Assembly: GCA_015178975.1 (NCBI GenBank)
Contig: WHVD01000016.1
Coordinates: 558,001 to 622,000, forward strand
Direction: 5' to 3'
From: Hysterangium stoloniferum
Taxonomy: Eukaryota; Basidiomycota; Agaricomycetes; Hysterangiales; Hysterangiaceae
Length of the DNA: 64,000 bases
Below, piece after piece: positions 35,451 to 46,456 of this stretch; the first letter of the stretch is position 1, and every line of letters begins with the position of its first letter. Made by a program: the position numbers and the translations under genes. Under the pieces are notes generated by a model. The model saw nothing but the letters and a program-made list of their open reading frames with translations. It had not been told where the DNA came from and ran no database searches.

Positions 35451-35833
35451 TGTTGGATAATGCCGCAAAAAAACTCCATTACTATATTTGGACGAACAAG
35501 GCCTACGCAGTTTGAAATAACAAAAGGGACCACGTGGCCACATAAGGGACTGAAATGTGGCCATAACTCATTATTCTTTTTTGTTCTAAGTTCCCTTTGT
35601 GTTGTGTCACCTTTTGTTCATGTCACTCATTGTTATCTTTTAGTATATATATGATTGATATAGTGCTCTTATCCCTCAGTCCATTATACTACTATACGAG
35701 ACTGAGGTGAGCCACTTTTTTCCTGCTATTTTGTATGATATACTTATATGTACCTAGCTATTATTAGGTACTTAATACAGTCCATTATACTACTATACGA
35801 GACTGAGCTATTATTAGGTCTTACTTTCTAACA
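35451..35833 (+). repeat. 3' LTR of the Copia element
   Basis: TGTTGGATAAT..TTTCTAACA, same length as the 5' LTR. Most differences from it that I noted are C/T or G/A transitions. Confidence 0.9.
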
Positions 35834-35838
35834 AGGAC

Positions 35839-35931
35839 CACTGAACTGGCATGTCCAGCAGAAGTTGTTTTGTGTACTTCAGGCCAGATTCAGTTTGAAG
35901 GTCAAGGAAGACCTGCTTGCATCTACTAGAT
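35839..35931 (-). pseudogene. hAT transposase, middle fragment
   Basis: Minus-strand frame SSSRCKQVFLDLQTESGL (from about 35931) to KQLLLDMPVQWS. It lies between the end of the Copia element (35838) and the start of the Gypsy element (35937). In hAT proteins this is the region just before the conserved RW/QWSS..M helix that holds the catalytic Glu zone, and the sequence left of the Copia element (TYVMLECATSLKKV) continues it. This places both retroelements in one gene. Confidence 0.8.
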
Positions 35932-35936
35932 GAGCG

Positions 35937-36366
35937 TGTCACGAATCGATTATTCTTCAATAAAGTCGAATAGTATTCTACTAATTGAACTCGAAAGCCT
36001 CGTTCGACGAAGTATATATTCACCCTGTCGATGAAGTAAGAGGCTATTACCAGTTGTGAGAACTCATGGAAGTATTTGTCGAAGAAGTTATGACAAGTTA
36101 GATTACTAGTATCACTAATTTAGAGATATTTCGACTGACTTCTCTCACTCCTTTCATAGCCCTTTTATACTTTTCTTCGTATTGTTATGACTATGTTATG
36201 AACTAATAATGAAATCATACATGACATCGAAATGAGACATGTCAAAAGAGATTTGATGTTGTCAAATAATGTTCAGGTTTGTCGAGTCAAATTTGATGTG
36301 TTGAAGAGTTGTTAAATATTACGTTGATTGTTTGTGACAATGTTGTGACTTGTGACGGTTGTGACA
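35937..36366 (-). repeat. 3' LTR of Gypsy chromovirus 1
   Basis: TGTCACGAATCG..GGTTGTGACA, 430 bp. Close relative of the solo LTRs at 2367-2779 and 1228-1746. Confidence 0.9.
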
Positions 36367-36450
36367 GTATCCTCCCTTTGTGACTGAGCCCATGAGGTTG
36401 GAGTTTGAAAAGTTTTTTCATCGTCTATTTTCATGTTCATCAATCAATGT

Positions 36451-37271
36451 CTGACATAGAAGTCGATCAACTCAAATCAGGATCCGAGTTTTTGGGTTTC
36501 GAGGATAGAGATGTAGTTGTTGATGCAGTTGGTAAGTCGATTTCTGGGATTTCTTTAAAATTAGTTAATTAGTTGTTTTTTAGAAGAAATTCCCAAACAG
36601 TGTATAGAAGACTGCAAAGAACCGTTCAATAAGGCAACTTGTAAGGGAATTGGAATGCAATGGGAATTTGAGGCAAAATCAGAAAATTCATAATTTTTCA
36701 GTTTTGTTGAATTTTTGTTGAATTTTGCTAATTTGTTTTTTCCAGTTGCACCATGTGTTTTAACATGAATTTCGTGTGCAAGAAAATTAACGCGTTGTTG
36801 AATTGTGATTGGTGCAATTAATTGCATCGGGCGTGTTATTGGACTGTAAATAGGCCAGCCGGAAAACCGCGTCAAAACTGAAAAAAGAGTCGAAACGTGA
36901 TCGAAGAATCGGAGAATGAAAGCGAAAATGGTAGTCCAGGGATTCGTAAACTGGGGCAAAGGAAGAATGTCCGTTGCAACATCATATTGAGAATGTCGAA
37001 TTTTTCTAGACAGTTGAGGAGGTCGGAAAATCGATTGGATAACCAGTCAGAAAAAGAAATAAAATCGATCAGTGAAAGGATGTCGAAAATGGAGGAAAGG
37101 ATGGAGGATTTAATTGGTGAGATCAAAGCGTTTAGGGATGATTTTTCAGTTTTGTCGAAAAAATTGGTCAAAAGTGGTGATTTTAGTGAGGAGACTGACA
37201 TTAGTGTTAATAGAAGATTTAGAGGGGCATGGTTTGATAAGATGGGCAGAACTGAGAGAGGAAGGAATTGA
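36451..37271 (+). CDS. Antisense coiled-coil ORF(s) between pol and 3' LTR
   Basis: Two plus-strand frames run opposite to the element's gag-pol. A short one starts MSDIEVDQLKSGSEFLG at about 36450. A 124-codon frame, 36897-37271, is highly charged and predicted coiled coil (SERMSKMEERMEDLIGEIKA), ending in a basic tail. An intron-like GTAAGT..TTTTAG stretch occurs near 36532-36582. They start about 85 bp inside the LTR, so a bidirectional LTR promoter could drive them. Whether they are part of the element or captured is unknown. No named domain is recognised. The 148-codon minus-strand frame opposite looks like its shadow. Confidence 0.4.
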
Positions 37272-37589
37272 GGACTTGTAGATATTAGAAAATTTGATTT
37301 AATTGATGTTTTTGGCATTTGATATTTTTTTTCGATTTTGTTGAATAGATGTTGAAATAAGCGTCGAAAGATATTTGAATGGAATTTTTAATGTTGTGGA
37401 AGATTTGGATATTTTTGATGAAATTCTTCAATAAGGTCGAAAGCATGTTCGAGATCTTGAGATCTGTAAAGATCCGTTCCCAGAAACTCTTCGGAGTATT
37501 TCCCGGATATTATCTATGGGTCTGAACCATCTTCTGGACCAGTATCAAGATCTGGAATCCACTGGAACCTGATCCTCATCCCTTCAAGG

Positions 37590-37733
37590 TGACTTCCAGT
37601 CAGACTCCCAGTCAGACTCCCAGTCAGACTTCCAGTCAGACTCCCAGTCAGACTTCCAGTCAGACTCCCGGTCAGACTCCCAGTCAGACTCCCAGTCAGA
37701 CTCCCGGTCAGACTCCCGGTCAGACTCCCATCT
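37590..37733. repeat. Minisatellite inside the family D LTR, 12 bp unit
   Basis: About twelve copies of CAGTCAGACTCC / CGGTCAGACTCC. The open frames on both strands here (SQTPSQTP; GSLTGSLT) are repeat translations. The matching place in the LTRs at 50341 and 60562 also carries a tandem array, but with different units. Confidence 0.9.
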
Positions 37734-37869
37734 CTGATCCAACTTTCCACCCCAAGTCTCTGATCCGACTTTCTGACATCCACCTCAAAATCCGACCCGA
37801 CTTCTGACTATGGAACATTTGTAGTTTCCATATTTCTGAACCTCATCCTTGTTCCGTTGTAAGTTCATT

Positions 37870-39280
37870 ACTAGGAAAAAGACCTAATAACCTGCGCGCA
37901 ACGGTCAAGTCTTTATGACGGTCACTGACACAGTCGTTCTTGAAACCAGTCTATAACCAAACACACTCGGAGCGAGAGGCTAGAGATCGGACCTTGGATG
38001 ACGTAAACGAAGCTGAATACAAAAGGCTGACATAAGCCCAATGTCGAGGAGTGTAGAACTTCAACAATAAGAGACACCACAGTATCCCTTACTGGCCGTA
38101 GGAGTGAGACTGAGAGTAAGACTTAAGAGATTGTCCTTAAGAATGAGCTTCGAAATGAGATACAATGAAATTGCTTGTTCAATAGTGGGCAAAAGAGAGG
38201 CCCTTATATACATGAGAGAGCACAGGTCAAATCAAACATCTACAAACAACAACACAATAACGATGCGATATGGTGTGAGTCATCTCTGAGTCATCACAAT
38301 AGGAGTGTTAGTAAAGCTGTGAACAATAATAGGGGGAGGCTGCGCTGAACAATAAGAGAATGACAAACAAAAGATGAGATCAGACATGTGATACGGATAA
38401 ATGGGGAAACACAATAGAACAATAGGGGAAGTGAGTCAGACAATAGGGATGATGGAGTAATAGAAGTGATGGCTGATGAAACATCGATGATATGAGTCAG
38501 AAACACAAGAATCCCATGATAATGCGTCACCCTCAAATGCTATGCTTGATTTCGAAATCTTGACAATATTACCAATCGATGAACCGAGATTGGACGTATT
38601 GTGTTCCTAGTTTTGCAGTATAAGGAGGGGACACAATCAATCACCATTTAGAACCAGGTGGTGAGTAGGCTCCACAACCACGCAAGGAACACGAATTGAC
38701 AACGACCTCGACGAGGCTCTACTTGACTTCCCTCTGGAACCGGGGTCCTAAATAACTTGGGTCCTCTGTGATCTCCTACTGGAGTGAACATTGCCATGTA
38801 ATAGATTCCCGATGACGGTGGGGAACAGTCCTGCTGGAACACTCGATCAAATCAATAGTGGAGGATTTCGGAGGAGCCATCATAGTGCTCTATACGAATG
38901 AAGACAGGATCGTCTGGAGCATATGGGAGTCGAATACCTTGTCGACGGAGGAAACGATGGTATTTCTTGGAGGAGCATGAGTGGGCTGGTAGGGGCTTGG
39001 AAATGATGTCTGAGGATGAGGAGAAGCAAGACATTATTGGCTGGAGTTCTATTTGGGAGTGAAGAGTCGGTTTTGAGTAGGAACTGAGGGTTACTTTGGA
39101 GGACGATGCAGTGTTGAACATGGTGGAGTTTTGGTCGTCTGTTTGATAAAACTGATTTGGCTGTGTAGAAGTCGTCTTGAGTGCCAAAGTATATATAAGA
39201 ATTTGTGCTGTGACATGACTTGAAACTATTGCCATATTAGTCTCTTTCCGATTGAACTCTCTACACCATATTTAGTAACT
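37870..39280. mobile_element. Unclassified 1.4 kb insertion in the family D LTR
   Basis: Lies between sequence matching the two halves of the family D LTR (CTTGTTCCGTTG to the left; TTATTCATTTGCTTG to the right). I found no clear duplication or inverted termini. The 127-codon minus-strand frame 38852-39235 starts beside a TATATAAG box (39189-39196 on the plus strand) but matches no family I know. Confidence 0.35.
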
Positions 39281-39668
39281 GACAGGTTAACAGTTATTCA
39301 TTTGCTTGTTTATTGTTCTTGTTGTATTCCCGTTTCAGAATCTTCATCCTAATCTGTCTTATTATACTTCTAGATTTGTAGTACAATTACTGGAACATCT
39401 ATATAGTCTTCCATAGCCATGTACTTACTCTTTAGTTTTAATCTCGAATTAGTTTGTATCTCTTCTGTCTTTCTGTACGCTCAATCTTCAGAACTCTCTG
39501 GACTCCAGATATCTGGAACTCCCGGAACTTCCGAGTATCCGTAAACATTCCAACATATATTCATCCTCTGAAATATGGGCACCCGAGTGAGTGCACGAGG
39601 GTGCAGCACATAAGCTGAAGCCAAGTCCATCGGAAATTCTGCCCTGAGATCCGGAACTTAACAAGATC

Positions 39669-42450
39669 CTAACCACAAAGTTTCTTCATCTGTTCCTTTG
39701 TAACCTAACCAAGCAACTAAATATTGTAACAAATCTTTATATCTTTTATTGAATTTTGAATCCAAAATTTCTCGAATTTCATATTCGGGTTCTTCTTCAA
39801 CATAAATTGGTGGAGGAGGAGGTTGTTTTCGATTTGGGAAAGTATTGGGATAAAACGGTTCTAACATTGAGACGTGAAAGACGGGATGAATTCCTTTGAG
39901 ATGATTGGGGAGTTTTAATGTATATGAATGAGATCCTGGTTGAGCAATGATTTTGAATGGGCCTAATAATTTTTCTGATAATTTTTTCGATGGTTGAGTC
40001 ATTCAAATGAAGTCGGATCGTACAAAGACTTGAGAATGGATTGGAAAGTTGAATGATTCTTTTCGATGTATGTCAGAATATTTTTGATAATATATTTGCA
40101 CTTTCTGGATATTTGATTTGAGATGTTTATGTAGAGCTTCGAGATCTATCGTATAATAGCAAGCTAGATCTTTTTCAGGGTGAATTTCTAACAATGGATG
40201 ATAACCTTTATTAGCAAAAAATGGCATTTCACCAGTTGTTTTGGAAGGTGCATTGTTGTAAGCGAATTTGGCTAAAGGAAGTAATTTGGCCCAATTGTCT
40301 TGTTGATAATTGGAATATATTCGTAAATATTGTTTGAGAGTTTGATTGACTCGTTCAGTTTGTCCATCGCCTTCAGGATGATATCCCGAAGTGAAATGTA
40401 ATTTCATGTCGAGTGCTGTTCTGAGAGATCAAAAGAAATGCGATACGAATTCGGATCCTCGATCGGAAGTTACATGACTGGGGACTCCATGTTTTGAAAA
40501 GACATGTAATATGAAAAGTCAAGCGAGTTTGGGAGTGTTGATCGTTGTATAAGTTGGAATGAATATTGCTTGTTTCAAAAGTCGATCGATGATTACGAGT
40601 ATTGAGTCATAACCATTCGAGGGTGGTAATTGTTTGATAAAGTCCATTGAGATTGAATGCCATGGTTGAAGAGGAATTGGAAGTTGCTTAAGTAATCCAA
40701 CAGGTCAATGTCGTGGAGTTTTTGATTTTGTACATGTTACACATGATCAAATAAAATCTTGAATATCTTGTTGAAGTCGTGGCTAAAAGAAATCTCAATA
40801 TATTGTTCGATACGTTTTCATTTGACTGAAATGGCCTGCAGTAATATGATCGTGTCGTGATTGAAGAACTCGAAGTCAGAGAGTTTGATAATTGGGAACA
40901 TAAATTCTGTTTCGGAAACATAAAAAGTCTTGTTCGTTCTTTTGCCAATCTTCTTCGGTACCGTCAGAAATCTGTCAAATTTTGTCGAGAGTAAATTGAT
41001 CTTCTTTTTGAGCTTTGAATATATCTTTCAATAGTTGATCCATATCCATAATGAGAGTAGCTTTTATAGCTATTGGAAGATAATATGTTTGCACATAAGG
41101 AAGCTTGAATTTGCTCATTTGTAAATACTGGTCGAAGATTAGTTGGATTCTTTTTCAAGTAATCGGGTTCATTTGGATAAACGTCATTTCTTCTGGAAAG
41201 AACATCTGTTTTCAAATTTAGTTTTCCCGGTCGAAATCGAATAATTAAATTAAAGGTCAATAAATATTCTGCCCATCAAGCTTGTTGTCGGGACAAAATT
41301 TGAGTTGTCGCAAAATATTTGAGATTCTTGTGATCTGTTAAAACTTCAATTGGTTCTTTTGTTCCTTCGAAATAATGTCGCCAAATTTTGAAAGATTCAA
41401 ATATTGCTAATAATTCTTTGTCGTAAGTGTCGTAGTAATTTTGGAGGTCAAAAGAGTTCTTGAATGATAAGCGACTGGATGAATCTCGTTATCGGGAGTT
41501 TGCATAGAAAATATTGAAGCTATGGCATGATCAGAAGCATCAGTTTCGAGTATAGATTTGTAGTCTGGATTCCAATGAATTAAAATTGGAGCTGTAGTAA
41601 ATTCTTTTTTCAAATAGTTAAATGCATGTCGACATTTTTCGTCGAAATGCCATTGAACCTTTTTTTGAGTAAGTCAAGTCAACAGTAAAACGATTTCAGA
41701 ATAACTTGGAATAAATCTTCGATAGAAATTTGCGAATCCTAAAAATGATTGAATATCGCGGACTTTTTGTGGTTTGGGCCAGTCTTGAATAACTTTGATT
41801 TTTTCTTCATCCATATATGTATATGCCTTGAGGGGAAATAACATATCCTAGAAACTCGACACTGGTTTTATGAAATTCACATTTTTCGGGTTTTGCAAAT
41901 AATCAATTTTGTCGAAGCCGTCGAAGAACTTCTCGAACATGTTATAAATGTTCTTCGAGATTGTCGGAAAATATTAGTATGTCGTCAAGATAGATAATTA
42001 CCCAAATATCAAGTAAATCTGAAAATATTTCATTCATTAATTATTGAAAGGTTGCTGGAGTGTTGCATAGTCCAAAAGGCATAACCAAATATTCGGAAGA
42101 TCCATATCGAGTCTGAAAGGCTGTTTTCCACTCATCTCCTGGAGCAATCCTAACTAAATTATAGGCACCTCGGAGATTGATTTTCATAAAATATTTTGCC
42201 ATTTGAAGTCAATCTAAAAGATCTGGAATTAAAGGAAGTGGATATTGGTTTTTCCATGTGATTTTATTAAGTCCTCGATAGTCGATGCAAAGTCGTAGGC
42301 TTCCATCTTTCTTCTTAACGAATAAAATCGGTGTGCCGGTGGGAGATTGCGACAATCGAATAAACTTCTTCAAAAGGTTCTCTTGGAGATATTCTCGTAG
42401 CACTTGAAGTTCTGTCTCGGATAATGAATAGATCGGACCCATAGGTGGAA
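39669..42450 (-). pseudogene. Gypsy 1 RT, RNase H, integrase, chromodomain (fossil)
   Basis: Right to left: the RT start ([19 protein letters not shown] near 42320), RNase H (ETDASDHAIASIF near 41545), and integrase with its GYHPEGDGQTERVNQTLKQY box near 40385. Then comes a chromodomain-type tail (HPVFHVSMLEPFYP near 39885 and the aromatic YLVAWLGYKG near 39720). Heavily broken. The order shows a Ty3-type chromovirus. Confidence 0.88.
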
Positions 42451-42487
42451 TAGTTCCTTCTTCTAATGGGATAGCGTGATCATAACT

Positions 42488-43225
42488 TCAATGTTGAGGT
42501 AAAGCTTCAGCTTCCTTTTTGTCGAAAATGTCCGAGAAGTTGGAATATTTGGTCAGAACGTTCGGTATGTCAAATGAAGTCGAAGTTGTAGTTTTTGCAC
42601 CAGAGGCCTTACAAGTCTTGAAAGATTCATCACGAATAAAGACCACAAAAGTTTGAGAGTCTTTTGCTTTCGCAGCTCGTAAGAAAGTCTTCTGATTGAC
42701 TATGTTGATATTCAGATTGACAGTCTCAGATTTTGATTCTTCATGGATTTTCTGAGATGTCGATGAATGACTCGCTGAGGTTGAAGCATGCTTCTCTTCT
42801 GATAACATTTCAATTGACGGTTGAATCGGATTTGGATTTGTCGAAGGTGTCGAAGTGGGTTCGAACGATATACGGCCAGATCGCCAGTCAATCGCAGGAT
42901 TGTATTGCTTCAGCCAGTTGAGTCCTAATACCACTTGACAAGACAAGTCGAGATTGGTTAGAAAGAATTGTAATTTTTGAATTTGCCCGGATGGAAAGTA
43001 AACTTGTAATGTAGTCATATATGTGATTTGTCCTGATGTCGGAGTTGATCCGTCAATTAATTTTAATGATAACGAATTTTTCAATTGGTTGAAAGATAGA
43101 TTATTTTGTCGTGCAAATGTTTTGTCCATAAAAAGATGACTAGATCCTGAATCAATTAATGCTTTCATTTTCAGAATTTTTTTAGATTTAAGTTCAATAA
43201 TTAAAGAATCAGAAATTGTTACCAC
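42488..43225 (-). pseudogene. Gypsy 1 protease region (fossil)
   Basis: Aspartic protease motif ALIDSGSSHLFMD near 43155, followed by an Ile/Leu-rich fold and VVLGLNWLKQYNP near 42920, as in Ty3-type retropepsins. Part of the 35937-46451 element. Confidence 0.85.
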
Positions 43226-43380
43226 TCATAATATTACACAAGAATCTTTTTCGGCGTGATCGAGTTTTCTTCAATACTCTTCACACACCTGAAGAGTATC
43301 CCTTTTCAATTTTCCAATTTAATATTTGATGCTTGATTCGACTGATTGGATTGAGTTGTCGAATCTTGGACTTCTACAAT

Positions 43381-44430
43381 TCATCCTTTTGCAATTTGAT
43401 GAGTTTTTCTTTTTGGGCAATCCCTCGCCGAATGGCCTTTTTCTCCACATAATATACATAACCCTTCTTTAAATCTTCTGTCTCGTTCAGCAGGAAGTAA
43501 TCGACCATCAGGTCCTAAAATTGTCAAAGATGGTTTCGCTTGAGTCGAAGGCCTAAATGTTCTTGAAGTCGAAGTTGTCAGTTTTGAAGTCAAAGATGTT
43601 CGTGATGTCGAAGGATAAGTCGTAGGCATTGTTGATTGTCTTCTTTCAAATCTTCGTGGAGTCGAACTTGACTCTGTTTCGCATTGTCGTTCATTCTCTT
43701 GCATCCAATAGTAAGAGTCGAGTCGAAGGGCAGCCGTTCACAGTTCAGCAAAACTTTCGCGCTGAACTTGAAGCTTCACTATTTCGTCCTTAATTTGATT
43801 CAGAAGTCCTTTATAAAATCGTTGTCGTAAAGTGAATTTGTCATATCGAGTTTGAGCAGCGAGACTTGTAAATTGAATCAAATACTTCACAACATGATGA
43901 TGAGCTTTCATTCGAAGATTATCAAGTTTTTCTTCGGCTTCTCCTTCTGCATCAATTTCTCCAAACTGAGCATATAATTCATCTAGAAAATCAAGATAAT
44001 CCACAAGGAAAGATGGCGGAGGAATCGGGGGATTTAATAGAAAAGGTTGCCACCACTCTTGAGCCGTTGTCTGAAAATATGAAGTTACCATCGTAATTTT
44101 CGATTGATCGGATTCAAATGATTTTGGTCAATATCAAAAGACCATTTTGCATTGAGCGATAAAATTCTTCAACATCGAAGGTTCTTCTCCAGTAAACTCT
44201 TCGGGCTTATTCACTGTGATTTCGGGCTCCTTCGAAGACATCTGGTCCTTCAATACTTTTCCAAGCGCATCTCCGAAATGTCGAAACATTGTTTCATCCT
44301 CAGACGTAACAGGTTCGGGAGATGGAGATTCGGGCAAAGGCGTTAAAGGGGATTTGGATTCTTGAATTGGCAAGATCGGTTCTTCTCAAACTTCTTCAGG
44401 TTCTCGAATTGAAGACATCATAGCTCGTCA
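43381..44430 (-). pseudogene. Gypsy 1 gag region (fossil)
   Basis: N-terminal Pro/Glu-rich segment (44373-44134), a retrotransposon-gag block with QEWWQPFLLN and LDELYAQFG (about 44070-43960), and a single zinc knuckle CILCGEKGHSARDC (about 43450). Broken. Confidence 0.85.
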
Positions 44431-44593
44431 AGTTTTGGTCAAAGGAGAAACTGGAATTCACAATGGCCGAATTGTTCGATGACAGCGTAAGGAAAACGGA
44501 CAAGGTTTTATTTACGATGACTAAGCTACTGTAAAGTACGAAATAGCCGAGCGTAAAACGCATCAAAGGCTTGCAATACAACGTATTCTAACA

Positions 44594-44820
44594 CGCCCAC
44601 TTTGCAAGTCATTGAAGTGTGCAGTAAGACCATACACACGAAAAACAAGAAATAAACCAATTTTAACACAAAAAATATTGCGCCCACTCGACGCAAAACC
44701 CATCCGAAAATTGACACGAAAATTGACATGAAAACCTGCTGCGCCCACTAGACGCAGAATCCGCTCGAAATTTTTGAGAAACCCGCTGCGCCCACTAGAC
44801 GCAATACCCGTCTGGTACAT
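44594..44820. repeat. Short repeats in the gag-only element
   Basis: CGCCCACTMGACGCA recurs at about 44686, 44741 and 44791, each followed by an RAAnCCnnnC-type stretch. It lies between the LTR and the gag gene on the 3' side. Confidence 0.65.
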
Positions 44821-44942
44821 TTGGCGTCGAACCGAACCTCAGAGCATCCTTGCTCCTAGAACGCATTCCCCCAACCTCCCAGATTACAAACAAATGCCGG
44901 ACCTTGGAGTTCTACCCGCAACTCCTAGTCCACGCGATAATT

Positions 44943-45740
44943 TCAAGTGCGTAAAATATAAGCACTCATCCCTGCACTATCAGTGGGGATCTCCTGGTTT
45001 TCGGTAGGTAATCCACTTGAAGACGAAACAACCGGCCTCGGCGCGGGACAAAAACGCGCAATGTGACCTTCGCCGTTGCATCTATAGCAATTCTTCGGCT
45101 GTCGCATATTTGGTGAGTCAACTTTCATTTTCATGGCAATTTGACTCTCATTTTCTTTCCGCCCTTTTAGATGGCTTTCTTCTTCTACCAGCGCCGTGGA
45201 AATTTCTTCGACTGTAAGTGATCCCACACGCTGCATAAGAGCAGTTGCTACCGCACCAAATTCTGGAGCCAAACAATAGATGAGGACATCCGGCACATCC
45301 TCATCACGTAACTCGACTCCAATCACTCGAAGCTGTGAAGCCAGAGTCAAAATGCCATGGACATATTCCATCACTGGATTTTTGACATCGTGCTGGTACA
45401 TATAGAGCTGGCATTTCAATGAAATCCAATTGGCCCGATTATTTGCCTGATAGATTTTTGCAAGCACTTGCCATGCCTCTGGTCCAGTGGTGCAATCCCG
45501 AATATACGATTGTTGGCTTGATGCGATTGTCAATCCAATTGCCGTGTAACCATCCTCCGAATGCTTTGCCCAATCCAAATACTCCTTGCTATTCTCATCC
45601 TTAGGTGCCTTTGTTCCACCATTAACAACACTCCATGATCCAGCACGCCGCAAAACCATTGACAGTGAAAACTTCCATTTGTGGTAGTTATCACCTGAGA
45701 GTTTTGGGATACTCGCAAGTAAGGCGTTGATATTAGACAT
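44943..45740 (-). CDS. Copia-type gag polyprotein of the gag-only element
   Basis: 265 codons, one open frame from MSNINALLASIPKLSGDNY. The N-terminal block (YHKWKFSLSMVLRRAG) and central helices (NRANWISLKCQLYMYQ, VMEYVHGILTLASQL) are the UBN2/Copia gag fold. A zinc knuckle CYRCNGEGHIARFC lies near residue 220. The length suits a free-standing gag without protease or pol. The protein would pack RNA in cytoplasmic particles. It looks whole as a fossil of a non-autonomous element. Confidence 0.85.
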   Translation of the reverse strand: MSNINALLASIPKLSGDNYHKWKFSLSMVLRRAGSWSVVNGGTKAPKDENSKEYLDWAKHSEDGYTAIGLTIASSQQSYIRDCTTGPEAWQVLAKIYQANNRANWISLKCQLYMYQHDVKNPVMEYVHGILTLASQLRVIGVELRDEDVPDVLIYCLAPEFGAVATALMQRVGSLTVEEISTALVEEESHLKGRKENESQIAMKMKVDSPNMRQPKNCYRCNGEGHIARFCPAPRPVVSSSSGLPTENQEIPTDSAGMSAYILRT

Positions 45741-46034
45741 AAGATGATGAGATAGTATTAGTGTGACTTTTAAAGCAATGGGGCGGGGCCCATAACCTGT
45801 TCGATGACAGCGTAAGGAAAACGGACAAGGTTTTATTTACAATAACTAAGCTACTGTAAAGTACGAAATAGCCGAGCGTAAAATGCATCAAAGGCTTGCA
45901 ATACAACGTATTCTAACACGAATAACTCTCAGTGAAGGAATGGGAGCCACGGATTGAAGTGCTATAGAACTCAATGCTTTGGTAGTCTCGGATCGCGTCC
46001 TGGGCTTCATCAACAGTTGATAGTCGAAATATAC

Positions 46035-46451
46035 TGTCACGAATCGATTATTCTTCAATAAAGTCGAATAATATTCTACTAATCCAACTCAAAAGCCTCA
46101 TTCGACGAAGTATATATTCGCCCTGTCGATGAAGTAAGAGGCTATTACCAGTCACGAGAACTCACGGAAGTATTTGTCGAAGACGTTATGACAAGTTAGA
46201 TTACTAGTATCACTAATTTACAGATATTTCAACTGACTTCCCTTGCTCCTTTTGTAGCCCTTTTATGCTTTTTTTTGTATCGTTATGACTATGTTATGAA
46301 CTAATAATGAAATCATACATGACGTCGAAATGAGACATGTCAAAAGAGATTCAATGTTGTCGAATAATGTTTGGGTTTGTCGAGTCAAATTTGATGCGTC
46401 GAAGAGTTTTGATTGTTTGTGACAATGTTGTGACTTGTGGCAGTTGTGACA
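46035..46451 (-). repeat. 5' LTR of Gypsy chromovirus 1
   Basis: TGTCACGAATCG..AGTTGTGACA, 417 bp, parallel to 35937-36366 with scattered differences and a small gap. The leader between it and the gag-only element (45924-46034) is non-coding. Confidence 0.9.
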
Positions 46452-46456
46452 GAGTG

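Larger units (their letters stand above)
29744..35833 (+). mobile_element. Ty1/Copia LTR retrotransposon (fossil)
   Basis: LTRs of 383 bp at 29744-30126 and 35451-35833 are flanked by the target duplication AGGAC (29739-29743 and 35834-35838). A GGTTATGGGCC primer-binding site follows the left LTR, and a GAGGAGGAG tract precedes the right one. The parts are in Copia order: gag, zinc knuckle, protease, integrase, reverse transcriptase, RNase H. A 662 bp solo LTR (32465-33126) sits in the integrase region. The element is broken, with very roughly half a dozen lesions besides that insertion. The LTRs differ at only about a dozen sites by eye (about 97 % alike), so it is fairly young. It is inserted in the hAT gene. 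Confidence 0.92.
37465..39663 (-). mobile_element. Solo LTR, family D, with its own insertion, in Gypsy 1
   Basis: Begins TGTAAAGATCC, ends GGAACTTAACA, and is flanked by AGATC on both sides (37460-37464 and 39664-39668). It matches the reverse complement of the LTR at 60056-60725 at both ends (CCGTTCCCAG; CAGCTTATGTGCTGC). It landed in the 3' end of the chromodomain region of Gypsy 1. About 1.4 kb (roughly 37870-39280) has no counterpart in the other family D copies and is taken as a later insertion. Confidence 0.8.
44473..45918 (-). mobile_element. Gag-only Copia-type element with 121 bp LTRs
   Basis: Identical-length LTRs (44473-44593 and 45798-45918) read TGTTCGATGAC..TATTCTAACA, with target duplication CGAAT (44468-44472 and 45919-45923). 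The primer-binding GGTTATGGGCC adjoins the right LTR on the minus strand, so it reads right to left. The only gene is gag (45740-44943). There is no pol, yet the ends, primer site and gag look whole, which suggests a terminal-repeat element with a gag domain (TR-GAG type) mobilised in trans. It sits in the gag leader of Gypsy 1. The LTRs differ at only a few sites, so it is young. Confidence 0.85.
35937..46451 (-). mobile_element. Ty3/Gypsy chromovirus 1 (fossil)
   Basis: LTRs at 35937-36366 and 46035-46451 begin TGTCACGAATCG and end TTGTGACA or GGTTGTGACA. The flanks GAGCG (35932-35936) and GAGTG (46452-46456) are a target duplication with one mismatch. On the minus strand an AAAGGGAGGAT purine tract adjoins the 3' LTR. 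Parts run right to left: gag with zinc knuckle, protease, RT, RNase H, integrase, chromodomain. Inside it lie a solo LTR (37465-39663), which itself holds an insertion, and a gag-only Copia-type element (44473-45918). Heavily broken (well over ten lesions). LTR divergence is visibly higher than in the Copia element, so it is older. Confidence 0.9.

Noticed and set aside
37514-37807. Frames of GSLTGSLT and SQTPSQTP repeats
   Set aside because: Translations of a 12 bp minisatellite in an LTR; similar frames occur over the arrays at 50314-50496 and 60519-60701.
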